This document shows, in pieces, positions 37,697 through 46,340 of a stretch of DNA of 64,000 bases. A program made the position numbers and the translations under genes. Position 1 is the stretch's first letter; each line of letters begins with the position of its first letter. Origin of the DNA: Bacteroidetes bacterium HGW-Bacteroidetes-1 (lineage in GTDB: Bacteria; Bacteroidota; Bacteroidia; Bacteroidales; F082); the NCBI GenBank assembly GCA_002842755.1, contig PHDU01000022.1, positions 1-64,000 on the forward strand, read 5' to 3'. Under the pieces are notes generated by a model. The model was given only the letters and a program-made list of their open reading frames with translations. It had not been told where the DNA came from and did no database searches.

Positions 37697-39118
37697 ATGA
37701 AGAATACATATAGTAAACTTGCCTGGAGGAATATTTGGCGAAATAAACGACGAACTTTAATTACAGCTTCATCCATTCTATTTGCTGTTTTATTTGCCCT
37801 TGTAATGAGATCATACCAGTTAGGCATTTACAAAAGCATGACAGATAGTGTAGTGAAAACATACATGGGATTTATTCAGGTTCATGCAAAAGATTACTGG
37901 GACGAAAAAACGCTGGATTACCTTCTTGAAACAAATGAGGACTTCATTAATAAGGTATCTTCTGTTAATAATGTTAGCCTGATCGCTCCGCATTTTGAAT
38001 CCATCGCCCTGGTTTCCGCAGGACTGCAAACAAAAGTAGCTGTTGTTATGGGAATTGATCCTGAAAAAGAAAATCGAATGTCAAAGCTTTCTGAAAAAAT
38101 AATTCATTACAAACTTGACCAAGATGCTGAAAAACAACTTACTGTCTCTGGGTTTTCTGAAGAATTAATTGTTAAAATTAATGAATCACGAAAAAAATCT
38201 TATACAAGTAAGGAAGATGCTGAAAAAAAATTAACAAATATCATTGGAAAAGAAAATACAAAAAAATATCTGGATTTAATACTTAAAAGGACAAAAATTG
38301 AAGGTGATTATCTTTCAAAAAACGATGCTGGAGTTTTAATTGGTGAGAGACTTTCTGGTTTTCTTAAGTTATCCGTTGGTGACACATTGGTTTTAATGGG
38401 ACAAGGTTATCATGGAGCAAGTGTAGCAGGAAAATATCCTATCAGAGGTATCGTAAGAATTCCAAATCCTGAATTGGATAACCTTATTATTTATTTGTCG
38501 CTAAACGAGTGTCAAAAGTTGTATTCAGCAGAAAATATGCTTACATCCATTTCCCTTAATTTAAAAGACCCTACCGAAATGGAGAATACTCAGGCAGAAA
38601 TTATTTCAGCATTGCACTCCGATAAATACGAAGTAATGACGTGGAAAGAAATGAATAAAATACTTGTTCAGCAAATTGAAAGCGATAATTATAGTGGACT
38701 GATAATGTTATGGATTTTATATATAATTGTAGGTTTTGGCGTTTTTGGAACGGTTCTTATGATGACCACAGAGCGTAAAAAAGAATTTGGTGTTATGGTT
38801 GCTCTCGGTTTGCAAAAATATAATCTTGGGTTTATAGTTTTTATTGAACTATTAATACTTTCTTTTATCGGAATCCTTGCAGGTATAATTATCAGTCTGC
38901 CAATAATCAGATACTTTGTTGTAAACCCCATTGAATTGACCGGAAGCATGGCCGACATGATGGAAAGTTTTGGAATTGAGCCTACTCTTCCTTTTGCATG
39001 GCAATTCGACTATTTCTTGGCTCAAAGCTCTTCTGTATTAATTATTATTTTAATTGCAATACTATTCCCTTTAGCAAAAGTATTCACAATAAATACCATG
39101 AAATCGCTGCGTGGTTAA
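37697..39118 (+). CDS. ABC transporter permease, LolC/E (FtsX-MacB) type, with an inserted segment
   Basis: Inner-membrane permease of 473 aa with the type VII ABC topology: helix 1 (about 20-40), a large periplasmic domain (about 45-330) and three C-terminal helices (about 335-360, 385-410, 440-465). The N-terminal LAWRNIWRNKRRTLITASSI and the later VFGTVLMMTTERKKEFGVMVALG are family landmarks. Compared with the second permease of this cluster, an extra segment of about 65 charged, helical residues (about 140-205; VSGFSEELIVKI to LILKRTK) interrupts the periplasmic domain between the GIDPEKE block and GVLIGERL. With the LolD-like ATPase and the other permease it should form a mechanotransmission exporter that hands cargo to the LolA-like protein. 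Confidence 0.9.
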   Translation: MKNTYSKLAWRNIWRNKRRTLITASSILFAVLFALVMRSYQLGIYKSMTDSVVKTYMGFIQVHAKDYWDEKTLDYLLETNEDFINKVSSVNNVSLIAPHFESIALVSAGLQTKVAVVMGIDPEKENRMSKLSEKIIHYKLDQDAEKQLTVSGFSEELIVKINESRKKSYTSKEDAEKKLTNIIGKENTKKYLDLILKRTKIEGDYLSKNDAGVLIGERLSGFLKLSVGDTLVLMGQGYHGASVAGKYPIRGIVRIPNPELDNLIIYLSLNECQKLYSAENMLTSISLNLKDPTEMENTQAEIISALHSDKYEVMTWKEMNKILVQQIESDNYSGLIMLWILYIIVGFGVFGTVLMMTTERKKEFGVMVALGLQKYNLGFIVFIELLILSFIGILAGIIISLPIIRYFVVNPIELTGSMADMMESFGIEPTLPFAWQFDYFLAQSSSVLIIILIAILFPLAKVFTINTMKSLRG

Positions 39119-39136
39119 TATAATGAAAATCAATAT

Positions 39137-40363
39137 ATGATCAATTCAATAGCATGGAAAAATATCTGGAGGAATAAACTGAGAAGTTTAGTTGTAATCG
39201 CTGCTGTAACATTTGGAATACTAGCTGCTGTGTTTTCTGCTGCTTTAATGAATGGAATGGTTGAGAGGCGTTTGCGTTCAGCAATTGAATTGGAAACTTC
39301 TCATATTCAAATTCATAATCCAAAATATCTCGAAAATAAAGATTTATACTATTTTATTAATAATGCTGACAGTCTGGTTGCTGAAATAAAAAAAATGCCT
39401 GAAATTAAATCGGCGTCCAAAAGATTGAAAATAATGGCTATGGCTAACACTTCCTCATCTGGTACTGGAGTGATGGTTAATGGTATAGTGCCAGAAAAAG
39501 AAAAGCTTGTAACTGGTATTTATAACAAAATATTGGATTCTTCCGGAACTTATTTCGATGGTGTTAAAAATAACCCGGTTGTCATTGGTCAGAAATTGGC
39601 TGAAAAACTTAAGATCAAAGTTAAATCGAAAGTTATTCTTACCATACAGGCTACTGACGGAACCATGGTAAGTGGAGCCTTTAAAGTGGCAGGGATATTC
39701 GAAACAAGCAACTCTATGTTTGACGAATTGAACATTTTTGCCAGATTTAGCGATCTTGCAAGATTAACGTCATTTGATATAAACAATGCTCATGAGATTG
39801 CTATTCTTCTCAATGACACAAAACTATCTGATGATTTTGCTTTAAAAATTTCCAGGCAATTTTCAACACTTGATACAATGACCTGGAAAGAAATTCAACC
39901 AGACCTTGGGATGACCGTAGAATTTCTTAACATAATGCTTTATTTTTCTTTAATCATTATATTACTTGCTTTAGGTTTTGGAATCGTTAATACAATGCTT
40001 ATGGTTGTGCTCGAAAGAGTAAAAGAACTGGGTATATTGATGGCTATTGGAATGAATAAAGCGAGAATTTTTAAAATGATTATGCTTGAAACCATTTATC
40101 TCTCACTTACCGGCGGCATTGCCGGATTAATATTTGGAATAGTATTAATACAGATTTTTCAATATAGTGGAATCGATGTATCAGCTTATGGTGAAGGGTT
40201 TAGTGATATAGGGTACGACGCTATAATTTATCCAAGCATAGGATGGGATTTTTATTTAGGAACAGTTTTGCTGGTAATTTTAACTGGTATAATTGCTTCT
40301 ATATATCCTGCCAGAAAAGCATTAAAACTAAATCCTGCCGAAGCAGTAAGAACAGAAATTTAA
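39137..40363 (+). CDS. ABC transporter permease, LolC/E (FtsX-MacB) type
   Basis: Second permease of the cluster, 408 aa, the standard family length. Helix 1 (about 15-37) follows IAWKNIWRNKLRSLVVIA; a periplasmic domain runs to about 260 (NGIVPEKEKLVTGI, VVIGQKLAEKLKIKVKSKV); three helices follow (about 268-292, 315-340, 365-390) with NTMLMVVLERVKELGILMAIG between. The ending IYPARKALKLNPAEAVRTEI is a near-universal family signature, absent in weaker form from the first permease. It starts 18 bp after the first permease gene and 27 bp before the ATPase gene. Having two different permeases matches LolC plus LolE heterodimers, but both are more like the generic MacB/LolE class than enterobacterial Lol proteins. 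Confidence 0.92.
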   Translation: MINSIAWKNIWRNKLRSLVVIAAVTFGILAAVFSAALMNGMVERRLRSAIELETSHIQIHNPKYLENKDLYYFINNADSLVAEIKKMPEIKSASKRLKIMAMANTSSSGTGVMVNGIVPEKEKLVTGIYNKILDSSGTYFDGVKNNPVVIGQKLAEKLKIKVKSKVILTIQATDGTMVSGAFKVAGIFETSNSMFDELNIFARFSDLARLTSFDINNAHEIAILLNDTKLSDDFALKISRQFSTLDTMTWKEIQPDLGMTVEFLNIMLYFSLIIILLALGFGIVNTMLMVVLERVKELGILMAIGMNKARIFKMIMLETIYLSLTGGIAGLIFGIVLIQIFQYSGIDVSAYGEGFSDIGYDAIIYPSIGWDFYLGTVLLVILTGIIASIYPARKALKLNPAEAVRTEI

Positions 40364-40390
40364 TTATACAATGACGTAAACCTCAATCAT

Positions 40391-41074
40391 ATGAAAGTTA
40401 TTGAAATAAATGGTATCGAAAAAACTTACGACGAAAAAACTGTTCCTGTTCATGCCGTAAATGGAATAGACTTATCTTTTGAACAAGGTGAATTTGTTGC
40501 CATTGTCGGGCCATCTGGTTCTGGAAAAACAACCTTGCTAAATATAATTGGTGGTCTCGATAAACCTAATTCAGGTGAAATAATCATATCTGGAACCAAT
40601 ATCGGGGCGCTATCATCTTCGAAAATGATCGACTTCCGGTTAAACAATATAGGATTTGTTTTCCAGGCATATAACCTTATTCCGGTATTGACGGCAAAAG
40701 AGAATATCGAATTCATTATGGATCTACAAGGACGGTCTAAAGTTGAAAAAGATTCACGCTCTTTAGAACTGCTAAAATCTGTTGGCTTAAATGACAGAGC
40801 TAACAGTCGTCCGAATAAATTATCGGGTGGACAACAACAACGTGTAGCTGTGGCAAGGGCATTGGCCTCAAAACCAAAATTTATTCTTGCAGATGAGCCT
40901 ACGGCAAACCTCGATTCAAAATCTACTGAAACACTTCTCGAAATAATGGAAAAGCTTAACAAAGAAGAGAATATTACATTTATTTTTTCTACTCACGATG
41001 CAAGAGTAGTTAAAAAAGCCAGAAGAGTTATAACAGTTGAAGATGGCAAGGTTGTTTCTGATGAAAAATGTTAA
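40391..41074 (+). CDS. ABC transporter ATP-binding protein, LolD/MacB type
   Basis: ATPase subunit of 227 aa energising the two upstream permeases. Walker A is GPSGSGKTT (about residues 39-47), Q-loop VFQAYNLIPVLTAKEN, signature LSGGQQQRVAVARAL, Walker B ILADEPTANLD with catalytic Glu, and H-loop FSTHDARV. The QAYNLIP and STHD forms and size are standard for the LolD/FtsE/MacB group. The stop codon overlaps the start region of the next gene, so all five genes are likely to be one operon. Nothing is missing. Confidence 0.95.
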   Translation: MKVIEINGIEKTYDEKTVPVHAVNGIDLSFEQGEFVAIVGPSGSGKTTLLNIIGGLDKPNSGEIIISGTNIGALSSSKMIDFRLNNIGFVFQAYNLIPVLTAKENIEFIMDLQGRSKVEKDSRSLELLKSVGLNDRANSRPNKLSGGQQQRVAVARALASKPKFILADEPTANLDSKSTETLLEIMEKLNKEENITFIFSTHDARVVKKARRVITVEDGKVVSDEKC

Positions 41075-42261
41075 TGCAACAAAAATTAATACATATTATT
41101 CTTTTTGTTCTCATATGCTTTTCTGCAATGGGTCAGGAAGATTCTACTACCGAAAGAATAAAAAATTACGCATTGGATGGTTATATAAGTAACATGCAAA
41201 GTGTAATGTTCGATAGCATTCATAAAAATTGGATTTCAGATAATATTTTGCATAACAGGCTTAACTTTAGCTGGCTTCCGACTCCAACATTTACAGCAAC
41301 AATTCAAATAAGGAATAGATTTATCTGGGGAGAATCAGTTAAATATAATTCTAATTACAGTAAACAAATTGCAAAGGACAATGGTTATTTAAAATTATCC
41401 TGGAATGTATTTGATGAGCAGTCTTTTGTTTTCAACACTTCTATCGAAAGAGCATTTATTCAATTTTCAAAAGGAAAATTCGATTTTAAATTGGGTCGAC
41501 AGCGCATAAACTGGGGACAAACCATGGTATGGAATCCAAATGATATTTTCAACAATTATTCATTTTTTGATTTTGATTATATTGAACGTCCCGGAAGTGA
41601 TGCCTTTCGATTGCAATATTATCCCAGTTCTTCATCAACAATAGAGTTTACTGCAAAAATAAACAGTAACAAAGAACTAACTACAGCTGCTCTGTATCGC
41701 TTTAATAAATGGAATTACGACATACAATTTATCGGGGGATTGTTAAATGAACAGGACATTTTTTTTGGTGCAGGTTGGTCGGGAGCAATAAAAAGTATTA
41801 GTTTCAGAGGCGAATTTTCCTTTTTTCAACCAAAAGAAAATTTCGCAGATACAAGTGGATTAGCAATGGCAACATTATCTTTTGACTATACTTTTAAAAA
41901 TTCTTCTATGATACTTGTGGAAGGGCTTTATGGTAATTTTTCGAATAATGCCGGTTCAGGTTTTATGGATTTATATGCTGCACCTGCTTCGGTTAAAAAT
42001 CTTTCTTTTACAAAATATAACATCTTATCACAATATTCATATCCAATATCAACCCTAGTAAACCTGACCATTTCCGGGATGTATATGCCAAAAATAAAGG
42101 GATACTATACAGGGTCAACAATTTCAATTTCTTTAAAAGACAATCTGGATATTTCATTCATTGGTCAGGTTTTTAGTGGTGAATTTCCTGATTCAGTTTC
42201 TGGAAATAATAAAAGGGTCAATTACTATATGGGTTTTCTAAGGTTAAAGGGAAATTTTTAA
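41068..42261 (+). CDS. Outer-membrane beta-barrel protein of the Lol-like cluster
   Basis: Exported protein of 397 aa: signal peptide (KLIHIILFVLICFSAMGQ) and then alternating hydrophobic/polar segments with aromatic belts (LNFSWLPTPTFTATIQIRNRF, split here; FDFKLGRQRINWGQTMVWNPNDIF; ISISLKDNLDISFIGQVFSGEF), ending YYMGFLRLKGNF with a C-terminal Phe as in outer-membrane barrels. The GRQRINWGQ...WNPNDIF block is shared with DUF1302-like and related porin-type proteins that accompany LolA-like genes elsewhere (from memory). It overlaps the ATPase stop; ATG 41068 or ATG 41074 can serve. Its place suggests it is the outer-membrane end of the export path. Precise family not recognised. Confidence 0.75.
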   Translation: MLMQQKLIHIILFVLICFSAMGQEDSTTERIKNYALDGYISNMQSVMFDSIHKNWISDNILHNRLNFSWLPTPTFTATIQIRNRFIWGESVKYNSNYSKQIAKDNGYLKLSWNVFDEQSFVFNTSIERAFIQFSKGKFDFKLGRQRINWGQTMVWNPNDIFNNYSFFDFDYIERPGSDAFRLQYYPSSSSTIEFTAKINSNKELTTAALYRFNKWNYDIQFIGGLLNEQDIFFGAGWSGAIKSISFRGEFSFFQPKENFADTSGLAMATLSFDYTFKNSSMILVEGLYGNFSNNAGSGFMDLYAAPASVKNLSFTKYNILSQYSYPISTLVNLTISGMYMPKIKGYYTGSTISISLKDNLDISFIGQVFSGEFPDSVSGNNKRVNYYMGFLRLKGNF

Positions 42262-42267
42262 AAACAA

Positions 42268-42671
42268 TTATTCCTGCAGGTATTCTTCTGTAAAGGATTT
42301 TTTTCTGTGATGCTCCTGTTGTTCTACATGTATTTTTTTTTCGGGTAATTGTGATTTCCCCAGAGAAAATGCTCCAAATCCTTCCTGCCACGAAAACTTC
42401 CTATCCGAAAGCCGGCTTTGATTTATCCACCACGATGAACTTCTTTTCAAATGATACATTAATTCAGAAGGAGCCTGCTTGGGGTCATGCTTTTTAAAAT
42501 GTGAATATGATCGCTCATGCCGTTTATCATATACAGCTTTAGACCTTGTTGATCTATAATACCACTCATGTATTTGTAAAGTTTATCCTGCCATCTGTGA
42601 TTGATGAGGCATAAACGGTTTTGAACAGCAAAAACATAATGCACATATAATTGGGTATAGGTATTAGCCAT
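42268..42671 (-). pseudogene. Broken IS200/RAYT-type (Y1) transposase
   Basis: Remnant of a small Y1 HUH transposase. The first part begins MANTYTQLYVHYVFAVQNR at 42671 and reaches the HUH motif SDHIHIL, then runs out of frame at an A/T run near 42495. In another frame the sequence resumes with the family's C-terminal part (SSSWWINQSR, KFSWQEGFGAFSLGKSQ, EQQEHHRKKSFTEEYLQE), including the expected Gln-rich recognition helix but ending about 20 residues short. One lost base explains the shift. The catalytic tyrosine region cannot be expressed in one piece, so the copy is inactive unless the shift is a sequencing error. It abuts the end of the barrel gene and is flanked by small palindromes. 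Confidence 0.82.
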
Positions 42672-42690
42672 TTTTTTCTTGTTTTGTTGA

Positions 42691-42703
42691 TGTCCTACGG
42701 ACA
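42691..42703. repeat. 5-3-5 palindrome TGTCC-TAC-GGACA
   Basis: Perfect five-base arms with loop TAC, 20 bp upstream of the transposase start. It resembles the small palindromic repeats that accompany RAYT transposases in Bacteroidota. Confidence 0.55.
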
Positions 42704-42825
42704 ATAAAACTCTTTTGATCATTTATTTTTATCGAGATTGAATCCCTACGTGCTAATGGATTCTTCTCTTGCGAGGATAGGATTATTTATTTTGTATTGA
42801 ATGTTGTCATAAAGCTCGATTCATT

Positions 42826-42838
42826 TGCCCGTAGGGCA
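42826..42838. repeat. 5-3-5 palindrome TGCCC-GTA-GGGCA
   Basis: Perfect five-base arms with loop GTA, second of three such elements between the transposase remnant and the glucan locus. Confidence 0.55.
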
Positions 42839-42876
42839 TTTATATCTATAGCAAATCGGGTTACCATTCATCTGGT

Positions 42877-42889
42877 TTCCCATAGGGAA
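42877..42889. repeat. 5-3-5 palindrome TTCCC-ATA-GGGAA
   Basis: Perfect five-base arms with loop ATA, third of the group. The rest of 42704-43060 contains no gene I can support; it is strongly A/T-rich from 42940 on. Confidence 0.55.
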
Positions 42890-43062
42890 TTTCACTTCAG
42901 TTGAATTTCATGTCATAGTAGGATTCATCTAAAAGCTTTTTCGTCAAGTCTTATTAATAAAGTATATACAGTTTCAGATTCAGTAAAGATGTTTACAAAA
43001 AATGATTATTTTATAATATATTAATATAGAATATAATACGTTTCTCCGCTTCTTAAATTTAC

Positions 43063-43076
43063 TGCAACCGATTGCA
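43063..43076. promoter_or_regulatory. LacI-type operator before the glucan locus
   Basis: TGCAACCGATTGCA fits the LacI/GalR operator pattern TGCAAnCGnTTGCA exactly at all fixed positions, with the diagnostic central CG. It lies 116 bp upstream of the first glucan gene and touches the tandem repeat next to it. No LacI-family gene is in the window. Confidence 0.6.
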
Positions 43077-43096
43077 TTGTATATGAATTGTATATG
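43076..43096 (+). repeat. Tandem ATTGTATATG half-sites, 11-bp period
   Basis: ATTGTATATG occurs at 43076-43085 and again at 43087-43096, one helical turn apart. Direct repeats with an 11-bp period upstream of a catabolic operon suggest binding by a response-regulator-like or LuxR-like dimer, possibly the regulator at 61567 (inference). Confidence 0.4.
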
Positions 43097-43191
43097 TAGG
43101 ATTCAGATCATTTGCACCTTATCTTTACAGCATGCTTATCGTAAAATACATTCAGCTCTTAACAGAATTTATCATTTAAATAAAAAAGTCT

Positions 43192-46100
43192 ATGAAAAAA
43201 ATTATTTTTTTACTAATTCTTTTATGTTTTTCTATGGCAATTTTGGCACAAGCTGATAAGGTTGTGATTGAAGAAAATGATAATGGAGCTAAACTCCTTG
43301 TCAATGGAAAAGCTTTAATGATAAATGGCATAAACTGGGATTATTTCCCCATTGGCACCAATTACTCCTACAGCTTATGGACTCAATCCGACGACTTTAT
43401 CCAGCAGGCGCTTGATGATGAAATGACGTTGTTAAAAAACATGAATGTGAATACCATTCGTGTTTATTCAGGAATTCAACCCAAATGGATTAAATATATC
43501 TATGAAAATTATGGCATTTATACCATGCTTAACCATTCTTTTGGAAGATATGGGCTTACACTTAATGGGGCATGGGAAGCAAACACTGATTATGCTGATC
43601 CCCGAGTAAAAGAACTCCTCTTAAAAGAAGTAAACGAGTTGGTGGAAGAATATAAGAACACCCCAGGGCTTTTGTTATATCTGTTGGGTAATGAAAACAA
43701 TTATGGATTATTTTGGCGTGGTGCCGAAACTGAGGATATTCCGATGGAAGACAGGGAATCGACACAAATGGCTCGTTACCTCTACAAATTATTCAACGAA
43801 GCCTCCCTTTCCATGAAAGCCATTGATCCAAATCATCCGGTGTCAATCTGCAATGGCGATTTACTGTTTCTTGATATCATCGCGGAAGAATGTAAAGACG
43901 TGGATATATTTGGCATAAATGTTTACAGGGGCATTTCATTTACCGATCTTTTTAAAAGGGTAAAAAAAGAATATGGAAAGCCTGTCTTATTGTCTGAATT
44001 TGGGTCTGATGCATTTAATGCCATCACCATGGAAGAGGCTCAGAAAGAACAGGCAATATACAACGTAGCCAATTGGAAAGAAATATATGAAAATGCTGCC
44101 GGAATGGGCAAAGCAGGTAATTCATTGGGAGGTTTTACTTTTCAGTTTAGTGATGGTTGGTGGAAGTACGGCCAAACCGATTTCCTTGATGTGCATGATT
44201 CCCACGCTTCATGGGCAAACGGTGGATATTTGTTTGATTACCAAGCGGGCGAGAACAATATGAATGAGGAGTGGTTTGGAATTTGCGCCAAAGGCCCAAC
44301 CAATACAAAAGGGTTTTATCAATTGTACCCCAGAGCATCTTATTATGCATTGAAAGAGGCACACCAACTAAATCCCTATGCCGATGGCACCAATTTACAA
44401 ACCATACAGCAACACTTTAGTAACATTCAGGTGGTGGAATCGCTTCTGAAGGCCAGGGGTGACAAGGCGGCGCAGGAAGGTGAAAAATTAAAAAAAATAA
44501 GCCTCAGCCGATTAGGAGCACAATACACAACATTTAATACCGGTGGGGATTTAATCTCAACACCTAAGAATGCTGCCCCAGGAAGTAATACATACCCGAA
44601 CCAGCTGGGTTTTGATCAGATGCAATCCTTTTATTTTGGTGTTGAAGCCAATCCGGCGCCCAATTTCAGAGCCAATGTAGAGGTAAATGTTTTGGGAAAT
44701 GTTGCGCAGAATCCAATTGATCAGATCTTTTATGAAAACAGGGGTCGTCCTATTGAAGTGACTGGTGACGACGGTAACCTGAATATTGAGTCAATAAACA
44801 GGGTTCAGATTTACAAGGCAAGCTATGAGTGGGATCATAAATTGTTTAAAATCAATGGTTTTTATCGCACCGGTCATTACCATTGGGGCTATGAAGGCGA
44901 TTTCTTTGGACTTTACCCCGAAGCCAATTACGGACCTAATATTGATATTTATAATGGAATTGCACCTTTTGGATTTGAAATGGAAGGCAAGAAACAATTC
45001 AGTGATTTTAAACTGGCTTTTGGACCACAGTTATGGTGGGGAGCTAACCCTGCAGTATTGCTGAAATACAGTAAAAGCATAGCAAAAATAAACTTCACCG
45101 GAATTTATCATGAGGACCTTGCGCAACTTGGACTGACAGAAAGTTCGTTTGCCATTCCGCAACCCAAAACCAGGCGACTGACCTTACATTTGAACAGGGA
45201 ATTTGGCAAGTTCGGCGTAAATGTGGGAGGAATCTGGGCAGGGCAACCACTGCAGGGCAGAGAATTTCAGGTTGTGAGAGGCGAAGAAGGAGATTATACT
45301 GTTTATAAAGATGAAATTAAGTCACAGGATAATTTCGGTGGCAAAATTAAATTTACATACACTGGAGGAAGGTTCAACTGGTATGCCCAATCAACTGCAA
45401 TGGGTCTGGTAGCAAATGGGGGTGCAGACCAGACAATTACTTTTACAGGTTGGAAGTTAAAAGACAGTGGCAGTGGAAACCAGTATAATTTTCTGTCAGG
45501 GTTTACCTATATGATTGGAGATATTCAGGTGGCCCCGAATTTCCTGTGGCAAAAACCCATCGAAGGTCCTATTCCTGCTGATGTAAATGCCCCAGGCAGA
45601 CCCAGGAACATCCTCGATGATCCGTTTGTGGTAAGAGCCAACAGGGAACAGGTAGCAGGTGAAATATTGTTTACTTACGACCCTGCACCCGGTACCTGGA
45701 TGTACAACTGGGATAGTGACCGCTCAGAAGATGCAGGACTTGCCGTAAGTTTAGGTTTTGTATACCGGCATTTGCCAACTACACAGGATGCTGCTATAGG
45801 AATTTTACCCGATGGCAGAACAACTTTCGCTTTTCCGGGCGCTGCCCCTGCCAAAGATTTATGGGAAATCCACTCCAGACTGGTTTCAAAAGTAAGTGGC
45901 AATTTTGGTTTTATTGCCAACTTATATGCCGGTGATGCTCAAGGAAATGGGAGTGATTCCAGGCTTATCAGGCGCTATAGTATGGATTTACGTATGATTT
46001 ACAAAGAAGTAAAACTCACTTCTTTCGTCAGGGTTAACGACTGGGGTCCTTACGACTATCATCGCGATTACAACCTTACTTTTCCGCTTCAACTTATGGC

Positions 46101-46326
46101 TGACATTTCAACCTCTTTGCGAAAACCCGACTGGTTTGACCTTCCTAACACTGAAATTGGATTACGGGCAACATACCGTACCCTCGACAGATATTCTCCC
46201 CGCTACTCGCCAACCCAAAAGCTTGACCCAAGTGGAATGCTGGTTCCCGATCCCGAGGCTGTTGGATTTGATAATGGCAATGAATGGGAAATCAGGACTT
46301 ATGTGCGTATAAATATTGGTAAATAA
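43192..46326 (+). CDS. TIM-barrel glycosidase fused to a C-terminal outer-membrane beta-barrel
   Basis: Exported protein of 1044 aa. After the signal peptide (IIFLLILLCFSMAILAQ) comes a glycosidase-like (beta/alpha)8 domain (about 25-395) related to the GH2 catalytic domain and beta-1,3-glucan-acting relatives: INGINWDYFPIG, NTIRVYSGIQPKWI, and probable acid/base Glu168 in LLGNENNYG and nucleophile Glu269 in LLSEFGSDA. From about residue 490 to the end the pattern changes to long amphipathic strands with aromatic girdles (SINRVQIYKASYEWDHKLFKINGFY, split; FKLAFGPQLWW; DLRMIYKEVKLTSFVRVND) ending WEIRTYVRINIGK, as in outer-membrane barrels. I know of no described enzyme with this layout. It is the first gene of the glucan locus; the next starts 14 bp later. 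Enzyme family and barrel are inferred from pattern. Confidence 0.75.
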   Translation: MKKIIFLLILLCFSMAILAQADKVVIEENDNGAKLLVNGKALMINGINWDYFPIGTNYSYSLWTQSDDFIQQALDDEMTLLKNMNVNTIRVYSGIQPKWIKYIYENYGIYTMLNHSFGRYGLTLNGAWEANTDYADPRVKELLLKEVNELVEEYKNTPGLLLYLLGNENNYGLFWRGAETEDIPMEDRESTQMARYLYKLFNEASLSMKAIDPNHPVSICNGDLLFLDIIAEECKDVDIFGINVYRGISFTDLFKRVKKEYGKPVLLSEFGSDAFNAITMEEAQKEQAIYNVANWKEIYENAAGMGKAGNSLGGFTFQFSDGWWKYGQTDFLDVHDSHASWANGGYLFDYQAGENNMNEEWFGICAKGPTNTKGFYQLYPRASYYALKEAHQLNPYADGTNLQTIQQHFSNIQVVESLLKARGDKAAQEGEKLKKISLSRLGAQYTTFNTGGDLISTPKNAAPGSNTYPNQLGFDQMQSFYFGVEANPAPNFRANVEVNVLGNVAQNPIDQIFYENRGRPIEVTGDDGNLNIESINRVQIYKASYEWDHKLFKINGFYRTGHYHWGYEGDFFGLYPEANYGPNIDIYNGIAPFGFEMEGKKQFSDFKLAFGPQLWWGANPAVLLKYSKSIAKINFTGIYHEDLAQLGLTESSFAIPQPKTRRLTLHLNREFGKFGVNVGGIWAGQPLQGREFQVVRGEEGDYTVYKDEIKSQDNFGGKIKFTYTGGRFNWYAQSTAMGLVANGGADQTITFTGWKLKDSGSGNQYNFLSGFTYMIGDIQVAPNFLWQKPIEGPIPADVNAPGRPRNILDDPFVVRANREQVAGEILFTYDPAPGTWMYNWDSDRSEDAGLAVSLGFVYRHLPTTQDAAIGILPDGRTTFAFPGAAPAKDLWEIHSRLVSKVSGNFGFIANLYAGDAQGNGSDSRLIRRYSMDLRMIYKEVKLTSFVRVNDWGPYDYHRDYNLTFPLQLMADISTSLRKPDWFDLPNTEIGLRATYRTLDRYSPRYSPTQKLDPSGMLVPDPEAVGFDNGNEWEIRTYVRINIGK

Positions 46327-46340
46327 AAAAACACAAAAAG

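Noticed and set aside
42735-43050. Possible CRISPR array among the short repeats upstream of the glucan locus
   Set aside because: The palindromes differ from one another, are unevenly spaced and have no cas gene nearby; they fit REP-like elements instead.
43120-43136. TATCTTTA as the promoter of the glucan locus
   Set aside because: One base off TAnnTTTG and no -33 element at a sensible distance; not strong enough to list.
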